35,555 nucleotides of DNA from the NCBI GenBank assembly GCA_028280105.1, contig JANQML010000334.1, positions 1 to 35,555 of the forward strand, in the 5' to 3' direction. Numbering within the stretch: the first letter of the stretch is position 1; every line of letters begins with the position of its first letter. The position numbers were made by a program, and so were the translations under genes. Source of the DNA: Desulfobacula sp. (GTDB taxonomy: Bacteria > Desulfobacterota > Desulfobacteria > Desulfobacterales > Desulfobacteraceae). Below are positions 1 through 7,319 of the stretch, piece by piece. A model generated the notes under the pieces. The model was given only the letters and a program-made list of their open reading frames with translations, made no database searches and was not told the origin of the DNA.

Positions 1-2
1 TG

Positions 3-236
3 GCGCAGTTTTTTCCGCTCACGGCCCAGCCCTCCCTGGCCCTGGCTATCTTTTTTCTCAAATCAGACGTCCGGTTGCCAGAGGCCTTGGCAGGCCATAT
101 CCCGAACCTGATCCAGCCGATTTTCCCGGGCATGAAAACCGGTTTGTTTGTAAAAGAGGGGACTGATCTCCTGCATCGGGCGGAAACCCGGGATAGCAGG
201 CTTTTCCTCAACGGGGAAGAGGTGAGTCTGGATTAA
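3..236 (+). CDS. C-terminal fragment of an unrecognised protein
   Basis: An open frame enters from the left edge and ends at a TAA at 234-236, giving about 77 residues. The fragment has a hydrophobic Phe/Leu-rich start and a more polar tail ending in an Asn-Gly-Glu-Glu turn. It resembles the end of a small globular cytoplasmic protein, but I do not recognise the family. The stop codon sits exactly at the left junction of the 256-bp repeat: its TAA is part of the TTAA that flanks the element. The repeat may therefore have set the present 3' end of this gene, but the original end cannot be judged from this window. Confidence 0.6.
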   Translation, partial: AQFFPLTAQPSLALAIFFLKSDVRLPEALAGHIPNLIQPIFPGMKTGLFVKEGTDLLHRAETRDSRLFLNGEEVSLD

Positions 237-492
237 CCTCAACGTTGCATAAAAATTTTATCATAAAAGATGAAATCAGTTGGCGGTACAACAAAAGCGT
301 TGAATTTAAAGATGCTTTCAAGATTTCATCATAAGTGGGTTCCGCCATTTCATCTTTTTTTACAAATTCTTACCCTCCGGGAAAGGCGTGAAGATCCCAT
401 CTTCTTCGTTCCCAAGGTTTTGCGGTAGAGTACTACAGTGGCAACCTTGGCGCCTTGAAGCTGGAACCTTAACGCTTTTTGCAACAATGAGG
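237..492. mobile_element. 256-bp MITE-like repeat, copy 1
   Basis: This copy is 256 bp long, the same length as the copy at 11422-11677, and differs from it at about 14 positions by my reading. Its ends are imperfect inverted repeats: CCTCAACGTTGCA on the left, and the complement of TGCAACAATGAGG on the right. It is flanked by TTAA and TTAG, a possible imperfect 4-bp target duplication. Inside are two hairpins in series. The first has arms AAAAGATGAAAT (265-276) and ATTTCATCTTTT (347-358). The second has a tip with CCAAGG (412-417) and CCTTGG (445-450) around GTAGAGTACTAC (425-436). There is no coding capacity. This is what a non-autonomous miniature element looks like; the transposase family is unknown. 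Confidence 0.8.
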
Positions 493-583
493 TTAGCCCT
501 GACCTTGCAACCGGTATGGATATTTCGGTTTCAACCAGGGCGCTTAAGCTGTTTTTACTTTATATTTAACGCATAAAAAAGGG

Positions 584-701
584 GGCACTCCTTTCCCTGA
601 TTTTTCGGCTGTTCGGCGGTCGAAAAAAGAGGACTTTGCAATTTTTCGGTCCCTGTAGTAATCAAGATGTATCAATACTGAAAACCAATGAAAGGAGTGC
701 C
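584..701 (+). promoter_or_regulatory. Leader that can mask the ribosome-binding site of the holin-like gene
   Basis: GGCACTCCTTT at 584-594 is perfectly complementary to AAAGGAGTGCC at 691-701, which contains the Shine-Dalgarno sequence of the gene starting at 704. Between them, CGAAAAA (621-627) can pair with either of two TTTTTCG copies (601-607 or 642-648), so two mutually exclusive hairpins are possible. A regulatory RNA switch or thermosensor is an inference; the complementarity itself is plain in the sequence. Nothing here matches a riboswitch class I know. Confidence 0.45.
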
Positions 702-703
702 AT

Positions 704-1036
704 ATGTCATTTATCTTTAATATCCTGATTTTAAGCGTAGCTGTTTTTCTGGTGGCCCGTTTTTTACCCGGCATCCGGATCAAAAATTTTATGACCGCCG
801 TGGTTGTGGCTGTCGTATACAGCCTGATCAATTTTTTAACCGGCTGGCTGCTGGTGGCCATTACCTTTCCGCTGATGATTATCACGTTCGGTTTGTTCAA
901 GCTGGTGATCAATGCCGGGCTCCTGTGGGTCACGGATAAACTGATAGAGGATTTTGAGATCAAGGATTTTTTAACCACCTTTATTGCAGCCCTCTGCATT
1001 ACGGTGACCGACTCTTTCATTCGGTGGGTCTTCTGA
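704..1036 (+). CDS. Holin superfamily IV (YvlD-like) membrane protein
   Basis: This 110-residue, very hydrophobic protein has four predicted membrane segments (roughly residues 3-20, 28-47, 50-72 and 87-108). It has the pattern of the phage_holin_4_2/YvlD family: an Arg-Phe-Leu-Pro-Gly-Ile motif near residue 19, a Gly-Leu-Phe-Lys-Leu-Val segment after a Pro-Leu-Met-Ile stretch, and a conserved acidic region before the last helix. Family members are small chromosomal inner-membrane proteins of uncertain function. The phage name is historical and no phage genes lie nearby. The start is fixed by AAAGGAG seven bases upstream of the ATG, and that site can be masked by upstream pairing. The gene stands alone between the repeat element and the glycosyltransferase gene. 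Confidence 0.85.
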   Translation: MSFIFNILILSVAVFLVARFLPGIRIKNFMTAVVVAVVYSLINFLTGWLLVAITFPLMIITFGLFKLVINAGLLWVTDKLIEDFEIKDFLTTFIAALCITVTDSFIRWVF

Positions 1037-1201
1037 GGCAACGGCCGGGACCTGTGGGTCTGCCAAAGGTCTGATCAGTGGGGGCTGACGCCTTTTTTAC
1101 AGACTCCCGCAACGGATAGGAAGTATGGTATCCGGCCGGATCGCAGACTATGAATGATATTCGGTTCCGTTAACCGGTCTGATGATATGCTGAGGAAATT
1201 T

Positions 1202-2506
1202 ATGAAGGTTTTGATTATTACGTTTGGCACACGCGGCGATGTTCAGCCCTATGTCGCACTGGGAAAAGGGCTGCAAACCGCCGGGCATACGGTTACCGTC
1301 TGCACCTCGGCCAGGTTTGAATCCTTTATTAAAGATCATAACCTTGCATACGGATACATGACAGATGAGTTGCTTAAAGTAATAGATACGGATATGGGGC
1401 GGGACATTATCGAACATTCATCCGGAATATGGGGTGCAATCCGGTCAGCAATCCGGCTGATTAAGTATCTTAAGCCGCTGACAAGACAAATGATCGTTGA
1501 CTCATGGAAAACGGCCAGGGCAGCCGGTCCGGATCTGATCATTTTTCACCCAAAGATTTTGGGTGCTGTTTCCATTGCAGAAAAGTTAAACGTTCCCGTG
1601 GTAATGGCAGCCCTTCAGCCGATGGTTGTGCCCACAGCCGATTTTCCCCTGGCCGGCATGCCGAAATGGAACATCGGCCGCTGGTACAACAGATCCACAT
1701 ACCGGCTGATAAAAATCGGGTTTGGAATGTATACTAAACTTGTAAATGATTTTCGACAGAACAGACTCCATCTTCCCCCATTTCGAAAATTTTCAGGTAT
1801 GCATTTTACCGGGAAAGGGAATCCCATACCTGTACTCCACGGATACAGCCCGCACGTTGTTCCGCGTCCGTCCGACTGGCCTGGGCAGGCAACGGTTAAC
1901 GGGTATTGGTTTTTGGATCAGTCGGATGACTGGCAGCCCCCATCCCGGTTGAGCGCTTTCCTGGATTCAAAACAGGCGCCTGTATATATTGGTTTCGGCA
2001 GTATGGCGGGCCGCAACCCGCGAAAGTTGGCAGATATCGCTATTAAAGCCATAACCAAAGCCAAGTTGCGTGGCATATTGGCAACCGGCTGGGGAGGACT
2101 TGACGCATGCCATCTGCCCGATAACATATTGAAAATTAACGATGCGCCGCATGAGTGGCTTTTTCCGCGTGTGTCGGCTGTTATTCATCACGGGGGCGCC
2201 GGTACCACCGGAGCCGCTTTACGGGCAGGCAAACCAATGACCATCTGTCCGTTTATTGCCGATCAGCCGTTTTGGGGAGAGTGCATTCACGGGTTGGGCG
2301 CGGGGCCGAAACCCATCCCGCAGAAGAAATTATCCGTTGACAGGCTGACAGGTGCGCTTCATGAAATGTCCCATAACGCAGCCATGCGCAACCGGGCAGA
2401 AAACCTGGGCCGGTTAATACGGGATGAAAACGGTATCGGGAATACTGTCGGAGCCATTGAAGAGATTCTTCAACGGCACCGGTATGGTGCAGCGTATAAC
2501 CGATAA
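1202..2506 (+). CDS. UDP-sugar glycosyltransferase, sterol glucosyltransferase-like (GT1/GT28 fold)
   Basis: This 434-residue GT-B fold enzyme is expected to transfer a sugar from a nucleotide sugar to a lipid or other hydrophobic acceptor. The N-terminal half starts with the family's Thr-Phe-Gly-Thr-Arg-Gly-Asp-Val-Gln-Pro segment (residues 8-17). The C-terminal half carries the donor-binding signature His-His-Gly-Gly-Ala-Gly-Thr-Thr, followed by Pro-Phe-Ile-Ala-Asp-Gln-Pro-Phe-Trp, as in sterol 3-beta-glucosyltransferases and macrolide/rhamnosyl transferases. I chose the ATG at 1202 over the upstream ATG at 1154 because GAGGA lies just before it and the protein then begins directly with the first beta strand. 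The acceptor cannot be told from sequence. It appears monocistronic and is not next to lipid or cell-wall genes here. Confidence 0.88.
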   Translation: MKVLIITFGTRGDVQPYVALGKGLQTAGHTVTVCTSARFESFIKDHNLAYGYMTDELLKVIDTDMGRDIIEHSSGIWGAIRSAIRLIKYLKPLTRQMIVDSWKTARAAGPDLIIFHPKILGAVSIAEKLNVPVVMAALQPMVVPTADFPLAGMPKWNIGRWYNRSTYRLIKIGFGMYTKLVNDFRQNRLHLPPFRKFSGMHFTGKGNPIPVLHGYSPHVVPRPSDWPGQATVNGYWFLDQSDDWQPPSRLSAFLDSKQAPVYIGFGSMAGRNPRKLADIAIKAITKAKLRGILATGWGGLDACHLPDNILKINDAPHEWLFPRVSAVIHHGGAGTTGAALRAGKPMTICPFIADQPFWGECIHGLGAGPKPIPQKKLSVDRLTGALHEMSHNAAMRNRAENLGRLIRDENGIGNTVGAIEEILQRHRYGAAYNR

Positions 2507-2593
2507 ATCTGCCGGACGCAAATATGATCCGCTTATTTTGTCATTAATAAATGTTATGATCTGATACAACGTATTCAAAAAAAGGAGATTCTC

Positions 2594-3103
2594 TTGCAGG
2601 AAAAGACAAAGCAAAATGTTTATGCCGCATTTATCGGCGAAGCCAAAGCCTATTTTAGGCTCCTGGCCTATGCTGAAAAGGCCGATGAAGAAAAGGAACC
2701 TCAAATTGCCCTGTTGTTCCGTGCCATTGCCGAGGCAGAAAGGGTGCATGCGACACGGCAGCTGAATTTGGTTAAAGACCTTCTGGTGAAAGATACGGAA
2801 ACGAATCTTGAAAACTCATTTCAAAGGGAAAAAAGCATAAGTGAAAATATCTACCCCGAGTTTATCAAAGATGCCGAGGATGAGGGGGAGAGCGAGGCGT
2901 CACTGGCATTCAGCCATGCCCGCGACGCAGAGTCGTATCATGCCAAGCTCTATGAACGGGCGATCTACCACGTCATCAAGAACGTTGTAAAAGCCTACCA
3001 TGTCTGTCAGGTCTGCGGATATGTTACCGATAAAAAGATCCCTAAAAAATGCCCGGTATGCAGTGCACCGGAAGAGAAGTTCAAAACCGTGGACGAAGAA
3101 TAA
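2594..3103 (+). CDS. rbr: Rubrerythrin
   Basis: This 169-residue non-haem iron protein of anaerobes reduces hydrogen peroxide in the cytoplasm. The N-terminal ferritin-like four-helix domain shows the diiron ligand pattern: Glu in the first helix (about residue 16), a Glu-x-x-His (Glu-Arg-Val-His) near residue 50, a Glu in a Glu-Gly-Glu-Ser-Glu segment, and a second Glu-x-x-His (Glu-Ser-Tyr-His). The C-terminal rubredoxin-like domain has Cys-x-x-Cys-Gly-Tyr and a Lys-Lys-Cys-Pro-Val-Cys pair for the FeS4 site. The start codon is TTG, placed by AAAGGAG seven bases upstream; no ATG lies in a better position. The gene converges on a desulforedoxin-like gene, which fits an oxidative stress or metal-redox locus. 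Confidence 0.95.
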   Translation: MQEKTKQNVYAAFIGEAKAYFRLLAYAEKADEEKEPQIALLFRAIAEAERVHATRQLNLVKDLLVKDTETNLENSFQREKSISENIYPEFIKDAEDEGESEASLAFSHARDAESYHAKLYERAIYHVIKNVVKAYHVCQVCGYVTDKKIPKKCPVCSAPEEKFKTVDEE

Positions 3104-3280
3104 TATGGCGGCCCCGGATACCAATGGGAAACAGAGGGATTTGATGCGGCTTTAACAAGCCCCGGATTCCGTGGATTTCATTGTTTATTTGGGGTGCTCT
3201 GCGTCGACTGAATGGTAGAGCTATACTGTTTTTTTGTGTGGGCAGGCTGGTTTTCCCGTCGCTTTTTTTAGAAACGACCG

Positions 3281-3314
3281 GCGATTAAAGGAGGCAAACC
3301 GCCTCCTTTATCGG
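3281..3314. terminator. Strong hairpin between convergent rubrerythrin and desulforedoxin-like genes
   Basis: A perfect 10-bp stem, TAAAGGAGGC (3286-3295) with GCCTCCTTTA (3301-3310), closes a 5-base loop. It can extend by a bulge using CGA/TCG. It lies between converging genes and could work on both strands, although the following T-run is short. Confidence 0.65.
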
Positions 3315-3336
3315 CGTTTAAATTACAGGTAAGCCC

Positions 3337-3495
3337 TTATTTTTTCTTCATTTCCTGGTTGCAGCACATGAGCGGCACGGTACAGGCATCTTCGGCACCA
3401 GCCTTACAGGTGCATGCGTTTTGAACCGCCAGTTCAAGCTTGCAGAGTTCGCAATAATAGACATCACCTACGTTCATATCACAACAATCGGCCAT
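3337..3495 (-). CDS. Desulforedoxin-like small Cys-rich metalloprotein
   Basis: This 52-residue protein holds the whole desulforedoxin pattern: Gly-Asp-Val-Tyr-Tyr-Cys-Glu-Leu-Cys (Cys15, Cys18) and, near the end, a Cys-Cys pair (Cys44, Cys45) before Gln-Glu-Met. In desulforedoxin these four cysteines bind one iron in a small dimeric FeS4 protein. This one is longer than the usual 36-37 residues because an insertion with Cys28, Cys30 and Cys38 sits between the two halves, and Cys4-Cys5 lie at the N-terminus. It may therefore bind extra metal, or zinc. The ATG at 3495 is chosen because AAAAGGAGA stands just upstream; an open frame continues to 3591 but has no such site. It faces rubrerythrin across a shared hairpin, which suggests a related redox role. 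Confidence 0.75.
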   Translation of the reverse strand: MADCCDMNVGDVYYCELCKLELAVQNACTCKAGAEDACTVPLMCCNQEMKKK

Positions 3496-3758
3496 TTGAT
3501 TTCTCCTTTTTATCATCATTAATAATGGACGGGCGGGAAGTCCCACCCACATAACCCGAATAAAATAATCGTAAGCCGCTTTTTTTGTCAATTAAAAAAA
3601 CAGAACAGGCGGCCTGTGGGAAAGATCTTTGAGCATATCCGGCAGGCAGCCGTTCCCTGGATTCAATCCCCATTTTTGACGGCAGAGAGGAGAGAACCGG
3701 GGTGATTGTACGCCCGGCCAATGCGTGTAAATTCGGGATGACCGGTTTCTCACCACTG

Positions 3759-4256
3759 TCAATTCGAACTCTTCAGGTTCTCCGATTTAACCGTTACCTG
3801 TTCTTTCATTTCCTGCTTGAAACGGATAATTTTGTTCCGTATGGCATCGTCTGTTGATGATATGATTTGAGCGGCCAGAATACCGGCATTTTTAGCACCG
3901 TTCAACGCCACCGTAGCAACGGGCACGCCACCCGGCATCTGTAAAATAGAGAGAACCGAATCCCAGCCGTCGATGGAGTTGCTGGACTTTATCGGTACCC
4001 CTATTACGGGCAGGGGTGAGATTGCAGCCACCATACCCGGCAGATGTGCCGCACCGCCTGCCCCGGCTATTATCGCATGAATCCCTCGAATATGTGCGTT
4101 TGAAGCATATTCAAATAATTTCTCAGGGGTTCGGTGGGCAGAGACGATATCAATTTCATATCCGATCCCGAACGTATCAAGGATTTCAGCCGCCTGCTTC
4201 ATCACAGGCAGATCAGAGTCTGAACCCATTACAATGCTTACTAATTTTTTTTCCAT
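3759..4256 (-). CDS. purE: N5-carboxyaminoimidazole ribonucleotide mutase (PurE class I)
   Basis: This 165-residue enzyme moves the carboxyl group of N5-CAIR to C4 to give CAIR in de novo purine synthesis. The N-terminus has the Gly-Ser-Asp-Ser-Asp-Leu-Pro phosphate-binding loop (residues 11-17), followed by Ser-Ala-His-Arg-Thr-Pro with the catalytic His, then Ala-Gly-Gly-Ala-Ala-His-Leu-Pro-Gly. These are the marks of bacterial class I PurE, which works with PurK. Length is normal. Its start overlaps the end of purK by 16 bp, so the two are translated together and PurE is downstream. A charged tail of about 15 residues extends past the usual end. Confidence 0.97.
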   Translation of the reverse strand: MEKKLVSIVMGSDSDLPVMKQAAEILDTFGIGYEIDIVSAHRTPEKLFEYASNAHIRGIHAIIAGAGGAAHLPGMVAAISPLPVIGVPIKSSNSIDGWDSVLSILQMPGGVPVATVALNGAKNAGILAAQIISSTDDAIRNKIIRFKQEMKEQVTVKSENLKSSN

Positions 4257-5413
4257 GATTTTACACGTATTAATTGTTTTACATTCTCCGCTTTTTTCAG
4301 CGCATCCTCAAGCGATGATGAAAGCACGGTTACGTGCCCCATTTTTCGGTAAGGCCTTGTTATCTTTTTTCCGTAGAGATGAATCTTTACGCCGTCTATT
4401 GCCATGCTTTCGGCAAAACCTTCATACATTGCCGGGCCTTCATGCCCTTTTTCCCCTAAAATATTTATCATGACCGAGGGAAGCTTTGGCATTGTACTGC
4501 CAAGCGGCAGATTGAGTATTGCCCGCAGTTGCTGTTCAAATTGCGATGTGATCATGCTTTCAATGGTATGATGCCCGCTATTGTGTGTTCTGGGAGCCAT
4601 TTCGTTTACAATGACCTCACCCTTTGAATCAATGAAGAACTCAACGGCAAGCAACCCTTCCATATCCAGCAACTCTATAATCCGGGTGGCAAGACTTAGG
4701 GCTTTTTCGGATTGCCCGGGTGTGATTGATGATGGGCATATCAGTTTATCCACAAGATTTGCATCGGGATCAAATACCATTTCAACCACGGGGTAGCATT
4801 TGGCTTCCCCTTTTTTGTTCCGTGCCACAATGACTGATATTTCTTTGGCGATTTGAACCTTTTCCTCGATTACCGATGCTCCGGAAAGTAATTTTTGTAA
4901 ATCGCCTTCTTCATTAATAACTTCTACCCCACGCCCGTCATAGCCGCCTTTTCTCAATTTTTGCACAAAGGGGAAGTTGATTTCGCCTTGTTCTATACCT
5001 TTTAAAATCGCCTGGGTGGTTTCATAGATATTAAAATCTGCCGTTGGAATACGGTTCTTTTCATAAAAATCTTTCTGCAACCCCTTGTCCTGTATCAACT
5101 CCAGAATTTCAGGATCGGGTAAAATACGGTGTCCTTCGGATTTCAGCTTTTTTAATGCGCCAACATGAATGCTCTCAATTTCAAAGGTCAACAGATCAAC
5201 ACGTTTACCAAATTGGTAGACTGAATCAAAATCCAGCTTGTCACCTTTAACGTAATGAGATGCAATACTTCTGGCAGGGCAATTTTCATCATCATCCAGT
5301 ACAAAGGTGGTTATGTCCAACTTACTTGCTTCCTGAATCAGCATTTTTGCCAGTTGCCCTCCGGCAATAATTCCAAGTTTTAAATCCGGCTTTAATAAAA
5401 TTTCCATTTTCAT
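4241..5413 (-). CDS. purK: N5-carboxyaminoimidazole ribonucleotide synthase (PurK)
   Basis: This 390-residue ATP-grasp enzyme converts AIR, ATP and bicarbonate to N5-CAIR, the substrate of PurE. It shows the PurK N-terminus ([12 protein letters not shown], about residues 12-23), the ATP-grasp Lys-x-Arg-x-Gly-Gly-Tyr-Asp-Gly-Arg-Gly loop near residue 160, and the metal/ATP segment [12 protein letters not shown]. A second ATG two codons in (5407) is equally plausible, since GAG lies six bases before it. The gene leads a two-gene purK-purE unit. The promoter should lie in the 366-base stretch upstream, but I see no purine-type riboswitch or PurR-like palindrome there. Confidence 0.96.
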   Translation of the reverse strand: MKMEILLKPDLKLGIIAGGQLAKMLIQEASKLDITTFVLDDDENCPARSIASHYVKGDKLDFDSVYQFGKRVDLLTFEIESIHVGALKKLKSEGHRILPDPEILELIQDKGLQKDFYEKNRIPTADFNIYETTQAILKGIEQGEINFPFVQKLRKGGYDGRGVEVINEEGDLQKLLSGASVIEEKVQIAKEISVIVARNKKGEAKCYPVVEMVFDPDANLVDKLICPSSITPGQSEKALSLATRIIELLDMEGLLAVEFFIDSKGEVIVNEMAPRTHNSGHHTIESMITSQFEQQLRAILNLPLGSTMPKLPSVMINILGEKGHEGPAMYEGFAESMAIDGVKIHLYGKKITRPYRKMGHVTVLSSSLEDALKKAENVKQLIRVKSWKKN

Positions 5414-5779
5414 CTCATTTTTTGATATGTCGGGTAACGGTTTCGCAAAATTAAACTAAAATTAAACGAACAAAATTTTTAATGACCCATTGCTTGAACA
5501 AATGCAACCGGTGCCGCGTGTCTTTTCCATTTGATGTTGTCCGGCCCGTAACGTCTTTGTATTGAGTCGTTTTATCAAAAACAGACCCGGACAAAACCAC
5601 CATGCATAAAGGAGAGGCACTTCCCTTTTGTAAAGCAAGGTATAGCAAAGTGTAAAACGGTTATCAAGGGCCTGGAATACACCCCGGCCGGGTACGCCTA
5701 AAACATGTTGCCGCCGTTCCCGGCCGGGGCTTCAGTGTCAGAAGTCTTGCGGATAAAAAACAACCAATGGGGCGGTTTA
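5414..5779. other. Intergenic stretch without a convincing gene
   Basis: These 366 bases separate purK and the DUF4145 gene, both on the minus strand. The part next to purK is A/T-rich (about 5440-5480), as expected for a promoter, and a TTGTTC box on the minus strand lies there, but I cannot name a convincing -10 element. A 65-codon minus-strand open frame (5451-5648) has no ribosome-binding site or recognisable features. I see no repeat or RNA gene. Confidence 0.5.
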
Positions 5780-6370
5780 TCAGTTGCCGATGCCCCGTTG
5801 GATTTTTGCCGGCAGAACAAATAAGAAATCCGCCAATGCCAGGGCAAAATCGATCACTTTTTCAGCGTCCTCGGCACTGGGCAGCGCCGCCGCCTCATCC
5901 GCATCTTCCCGGCCGTTGTCTTCAAGCCTCACCTCGTGGGCCCATTGCGCCATTTCAGGGGTAATCAGATGGTCGTTTACGGCGGCTTCGATCCGCTGGT
6001 AAACGCCGCCTTCCGTATAATTTTTGGCTTTCAGCATGGCATCCACCGCACTGGCGGTGAGCATGACCGCGCCGGCCGGAGCTGATTTGGAATTGATGGC
6101 CTGCGTTAAATAGGATTGTGCCTTTGGCGGCACGGATGGGTCCACTTCAGGGGATTTGGGGAAAATATCCGTCACATCGTAATTCATCTGTTTTGCAGAG
6201 GCAACGATGGCCCCGCCGCACCGTTTACAGGTATAGGTCGCCCAGTGCCGGATAACGGATTTATCGAAATTCTGCGTTTGATAGTTCCCCAAAATACTGA
6301 TGGTGGGCCGGTCCACACCGCAATGCGGACATCTGTCCAGGTCAAGTTGTTCCATGAGTTTGATTTGCAT
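5780..6370 (-). CDS. DUF4145 domain protein with N-terminal zinc ribbon
   Basis: This 196-residue protein starts with a Cys-Pro-His-Cys (residues 14-17) and a second Cys-Lys-Arg-Cys-Gly-Gly pair near residue 50, which together form a zinc-ribbon-like knuckle. The rest is helical and matches the DUF4145 pattern: a Leu-Thr-Gln-Ala segment, a His-Glu-Val-Arg-Leu-Glu-Asp-Asn region with many acidic residues, and a C-terminal Ala-Leu-Ala-Asp-Phe-Leu-Phe-Val-Leu-Pro-Ala-Lys-Ile. DUF4145 is often found near or fused to restriction and other defence enzymes, but its function is not settled. Here it stands alone, with no nuclease or methylase beside it. The upstream Shine-Dalgarno site is weak (GGGAT), so the ATG at 6355 is an alternative start. 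Confidence 0.8.
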   Translation of the reverse strand: MQIKLMEQLDLDRCPHCGVDRPTISILGNYQTQNFDKSVIRHWATYTCKRCGGAIVASAKQMNYDVTDIFPKSPEVDPSVPPKAQSYLTQAINSKSAPAGAVMLTASAVDAMLKAKNYTEGGVYQRIEAAVNDHLITPEMAQWAHEVRLEDNGREDADEAAALPSAEDAEKVIDFALALADFLFVLPAKIQRGIGN

Positions 6371-6515
6371 AATCTGATCCCGAGTTCACCTTTGGTCTTT
6401 TATGTTTTATTTAATTTTAAATGATACCAGCCGGGTGCGGTTAAAATCCAGAAAAAAATTGGGTATCAACATTTTACAGGGGGTTAAATAATTGTTTTAC
6501 GGTACAATAGGGCGT

Positions 6516-6737
6516 ATGAAAAACAAAAAGATAGAAAAAGAGTTGAAACGGTTTGGCGGCAATGTCCGCCGGCAAAGACTGTCACATAAAATTACCCAGG
6601 AAAAACTTGCTGAGCTTGCTCAATTAAACGTAAGAACCATTCAGAAAATTGAAGCCGGGAAGACAAATATCCTTATCACAACAGCCAAAAGAATACAAAA
6701 AGCCATTGGTTGTTCCTGGGAATCCCTGATGAATTAG
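6516..6737 (+). CDS. Small XRE-family helix-turn-helix regulator
   Basis: This 73-residue protein is almost entirely one Cro/C1-type HTH domain: Arg-Arg-Gln-Arg-Leu-Ser-His-Lys-Ile-Thr-Gln-Glu-Lys-Leu-Ala-Glu-Leu, then Asn-Val-Arg-Thr-Ile-Gln-Lys-Ile-Glu-Ala-Gly as the recognition helix and following turn. It probably acts as a repressor or antitoxin-like regulator. No toxin or cognate operon is evident. The ATG at 6516 has no good Shine-Dalgarno site. A TACAAT box lies at 6503-6508, so a transcript could begin at or next to the ATG (leaderless). A TTG at 6492 in frame is a weaker alternative start. Confidence 0.75.
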   Translation: MKNKKIEKELKRFGGNVRRQRLSHKITQEKLAELAQLNVRTIQKIEAGKTNILITTAKRIQKAIGCSWESLMN

Positions 6738-6763
6738 GCGGTTTTCCTTTAGGGTACTTAATA

Positions 6764-6901
6764 GTGAAAGCTCGTTCCAAATCCTTGATTGACAGCCTTG
6801 ACCTGACTTCCGGCGAAATAAAGGACAGGCTTATGTCACAATCGCAAAAGTCACGGCGTCAGAAAAGGGTAAACAAAAAAATTAAATTGCCGGAGCAATA
6901 G
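6764..6901 (+). CDS. Possible small basic protein, unrecognised
   Basis: This open frame of 45 codons begins with GTG, preceded by AGGGT about nine bases upstream, and follows the HTH gene after 26 bases. The product is strongly basic toward its end (several Arg/Lys pairs) with an acidic patch in the middle. I recognise no family. It could be a co-transcribed partner of the HTH protein, a gene remnant, or chance; the weak start signal and short length keep confidence low. Confidence 0.25.
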   Translation: MKARSKSLIDSLDLTSGEIKDRLMSQSQKSRRQKRVNKKIKLPEQ

Positions 6902-6942
6902 TCAATCAGAATAACTCACCAACGTTTGCCGCGGACGGGTTC

Positions 6943-6959
6943 ACCGGATTGAATCCGGT
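6943..6959. other. Short GC-rich hairpin
   Basis: ACCGGAT (6943-6949) and ATCCGGT (6953-6959) form a perfect 7-bp stem with a TGA loop. It lies 24 bases past the stop of the small minus-strand membrane gene. There is no T-run, so a classical terminator is doubtful. Confidence 0.3.
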
Positions 6960-6982
6960 CCGGATTAACCGGCCTGCTCTCT

Positions 6983-7138
6983 TTATAAAAAAGATATGGC
7001 CAGGCATCCGATTCCAAGAACTATACCTATAAATAACCAGCACCATCCCCGTATGCTGCCATTTTGGTTTTGGGTCCAGGCCTCATGCTCCTGATGCTGG
7101 ATTTTACCCAGTTTAAAATTTGTCATTGGTCCATTCAT
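6983..7138 (-). CDS. Small single-span membrane protein (51 residues)
   Basis: A short minus-strand frame starts with ATG at 7138, just after a near-perfect Shine-Dalgarno sequence, AAAAGGAGG, seven bases upstream. The protein has a polar N-terminal half rich in Gln, Asn and His (about residues 1-30) and one strongly hydrophobic C-terminal segment (about 33-51, starting Trp-Cys-Trp-Leu-Phe and ending Ser-Phe-Leu), so it is probably a tail-anchored or single-pass membrane protein. I do not know the family. It is read divergently from the large BTAD regulator, and the 181 bases between them probably hold both promoters. Confidence 0.6.
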   Translation of the reverse strand: MNGPMTNFKLGKIQHQEHEAWTQNQNGSIRGWCWLFIGIVLGIGCLAISFL

Positions 7139-7319
7139 GGGTTGCCTCCTTTTGCACGGGTCATTGCCGGTTTAATCCCGATTGTAACAGGGAGTCGTTA
7201 CTGCAGTGTCTGCGGCACCGTTAACGGAGCGTCTTTTGAAATAGGTTTATTGAAATCAGTCCATTCCCATGATACGGTTTCTCAAATCCATCTATAGCGC
7301 AGGGCTTATAAGGAGCTAT

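Noticed and set aside
237..492. Integron attC-like site in the 256-bp repeat
   Set aside because: The ends begin GTTGCA, which does not fit the attC core consensus, and there are no gene cassettes or integrase.
704..1036. Prophage lysis module suggested by the holin-family name
   Set aside because: There is no endolysin, spanin or structural phage gene nearby; YvlD-type proteins are ordinary chromosomal membrane proteins.
5451..5648. 65-codon minus-strand open frame between purK and the DUF4145 gene
   Set aside because: No ribosome site, no recognisable domain and a composition like non-coding DNA; the region is better explained as the purK promoter region.
7064..7297. 77-codon plus-strand open frame before the BTAD regulator
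   Set aside because: It is antisense to the 51-residue membrane gene, which has a far better ribosome site, and has no recognisable features.
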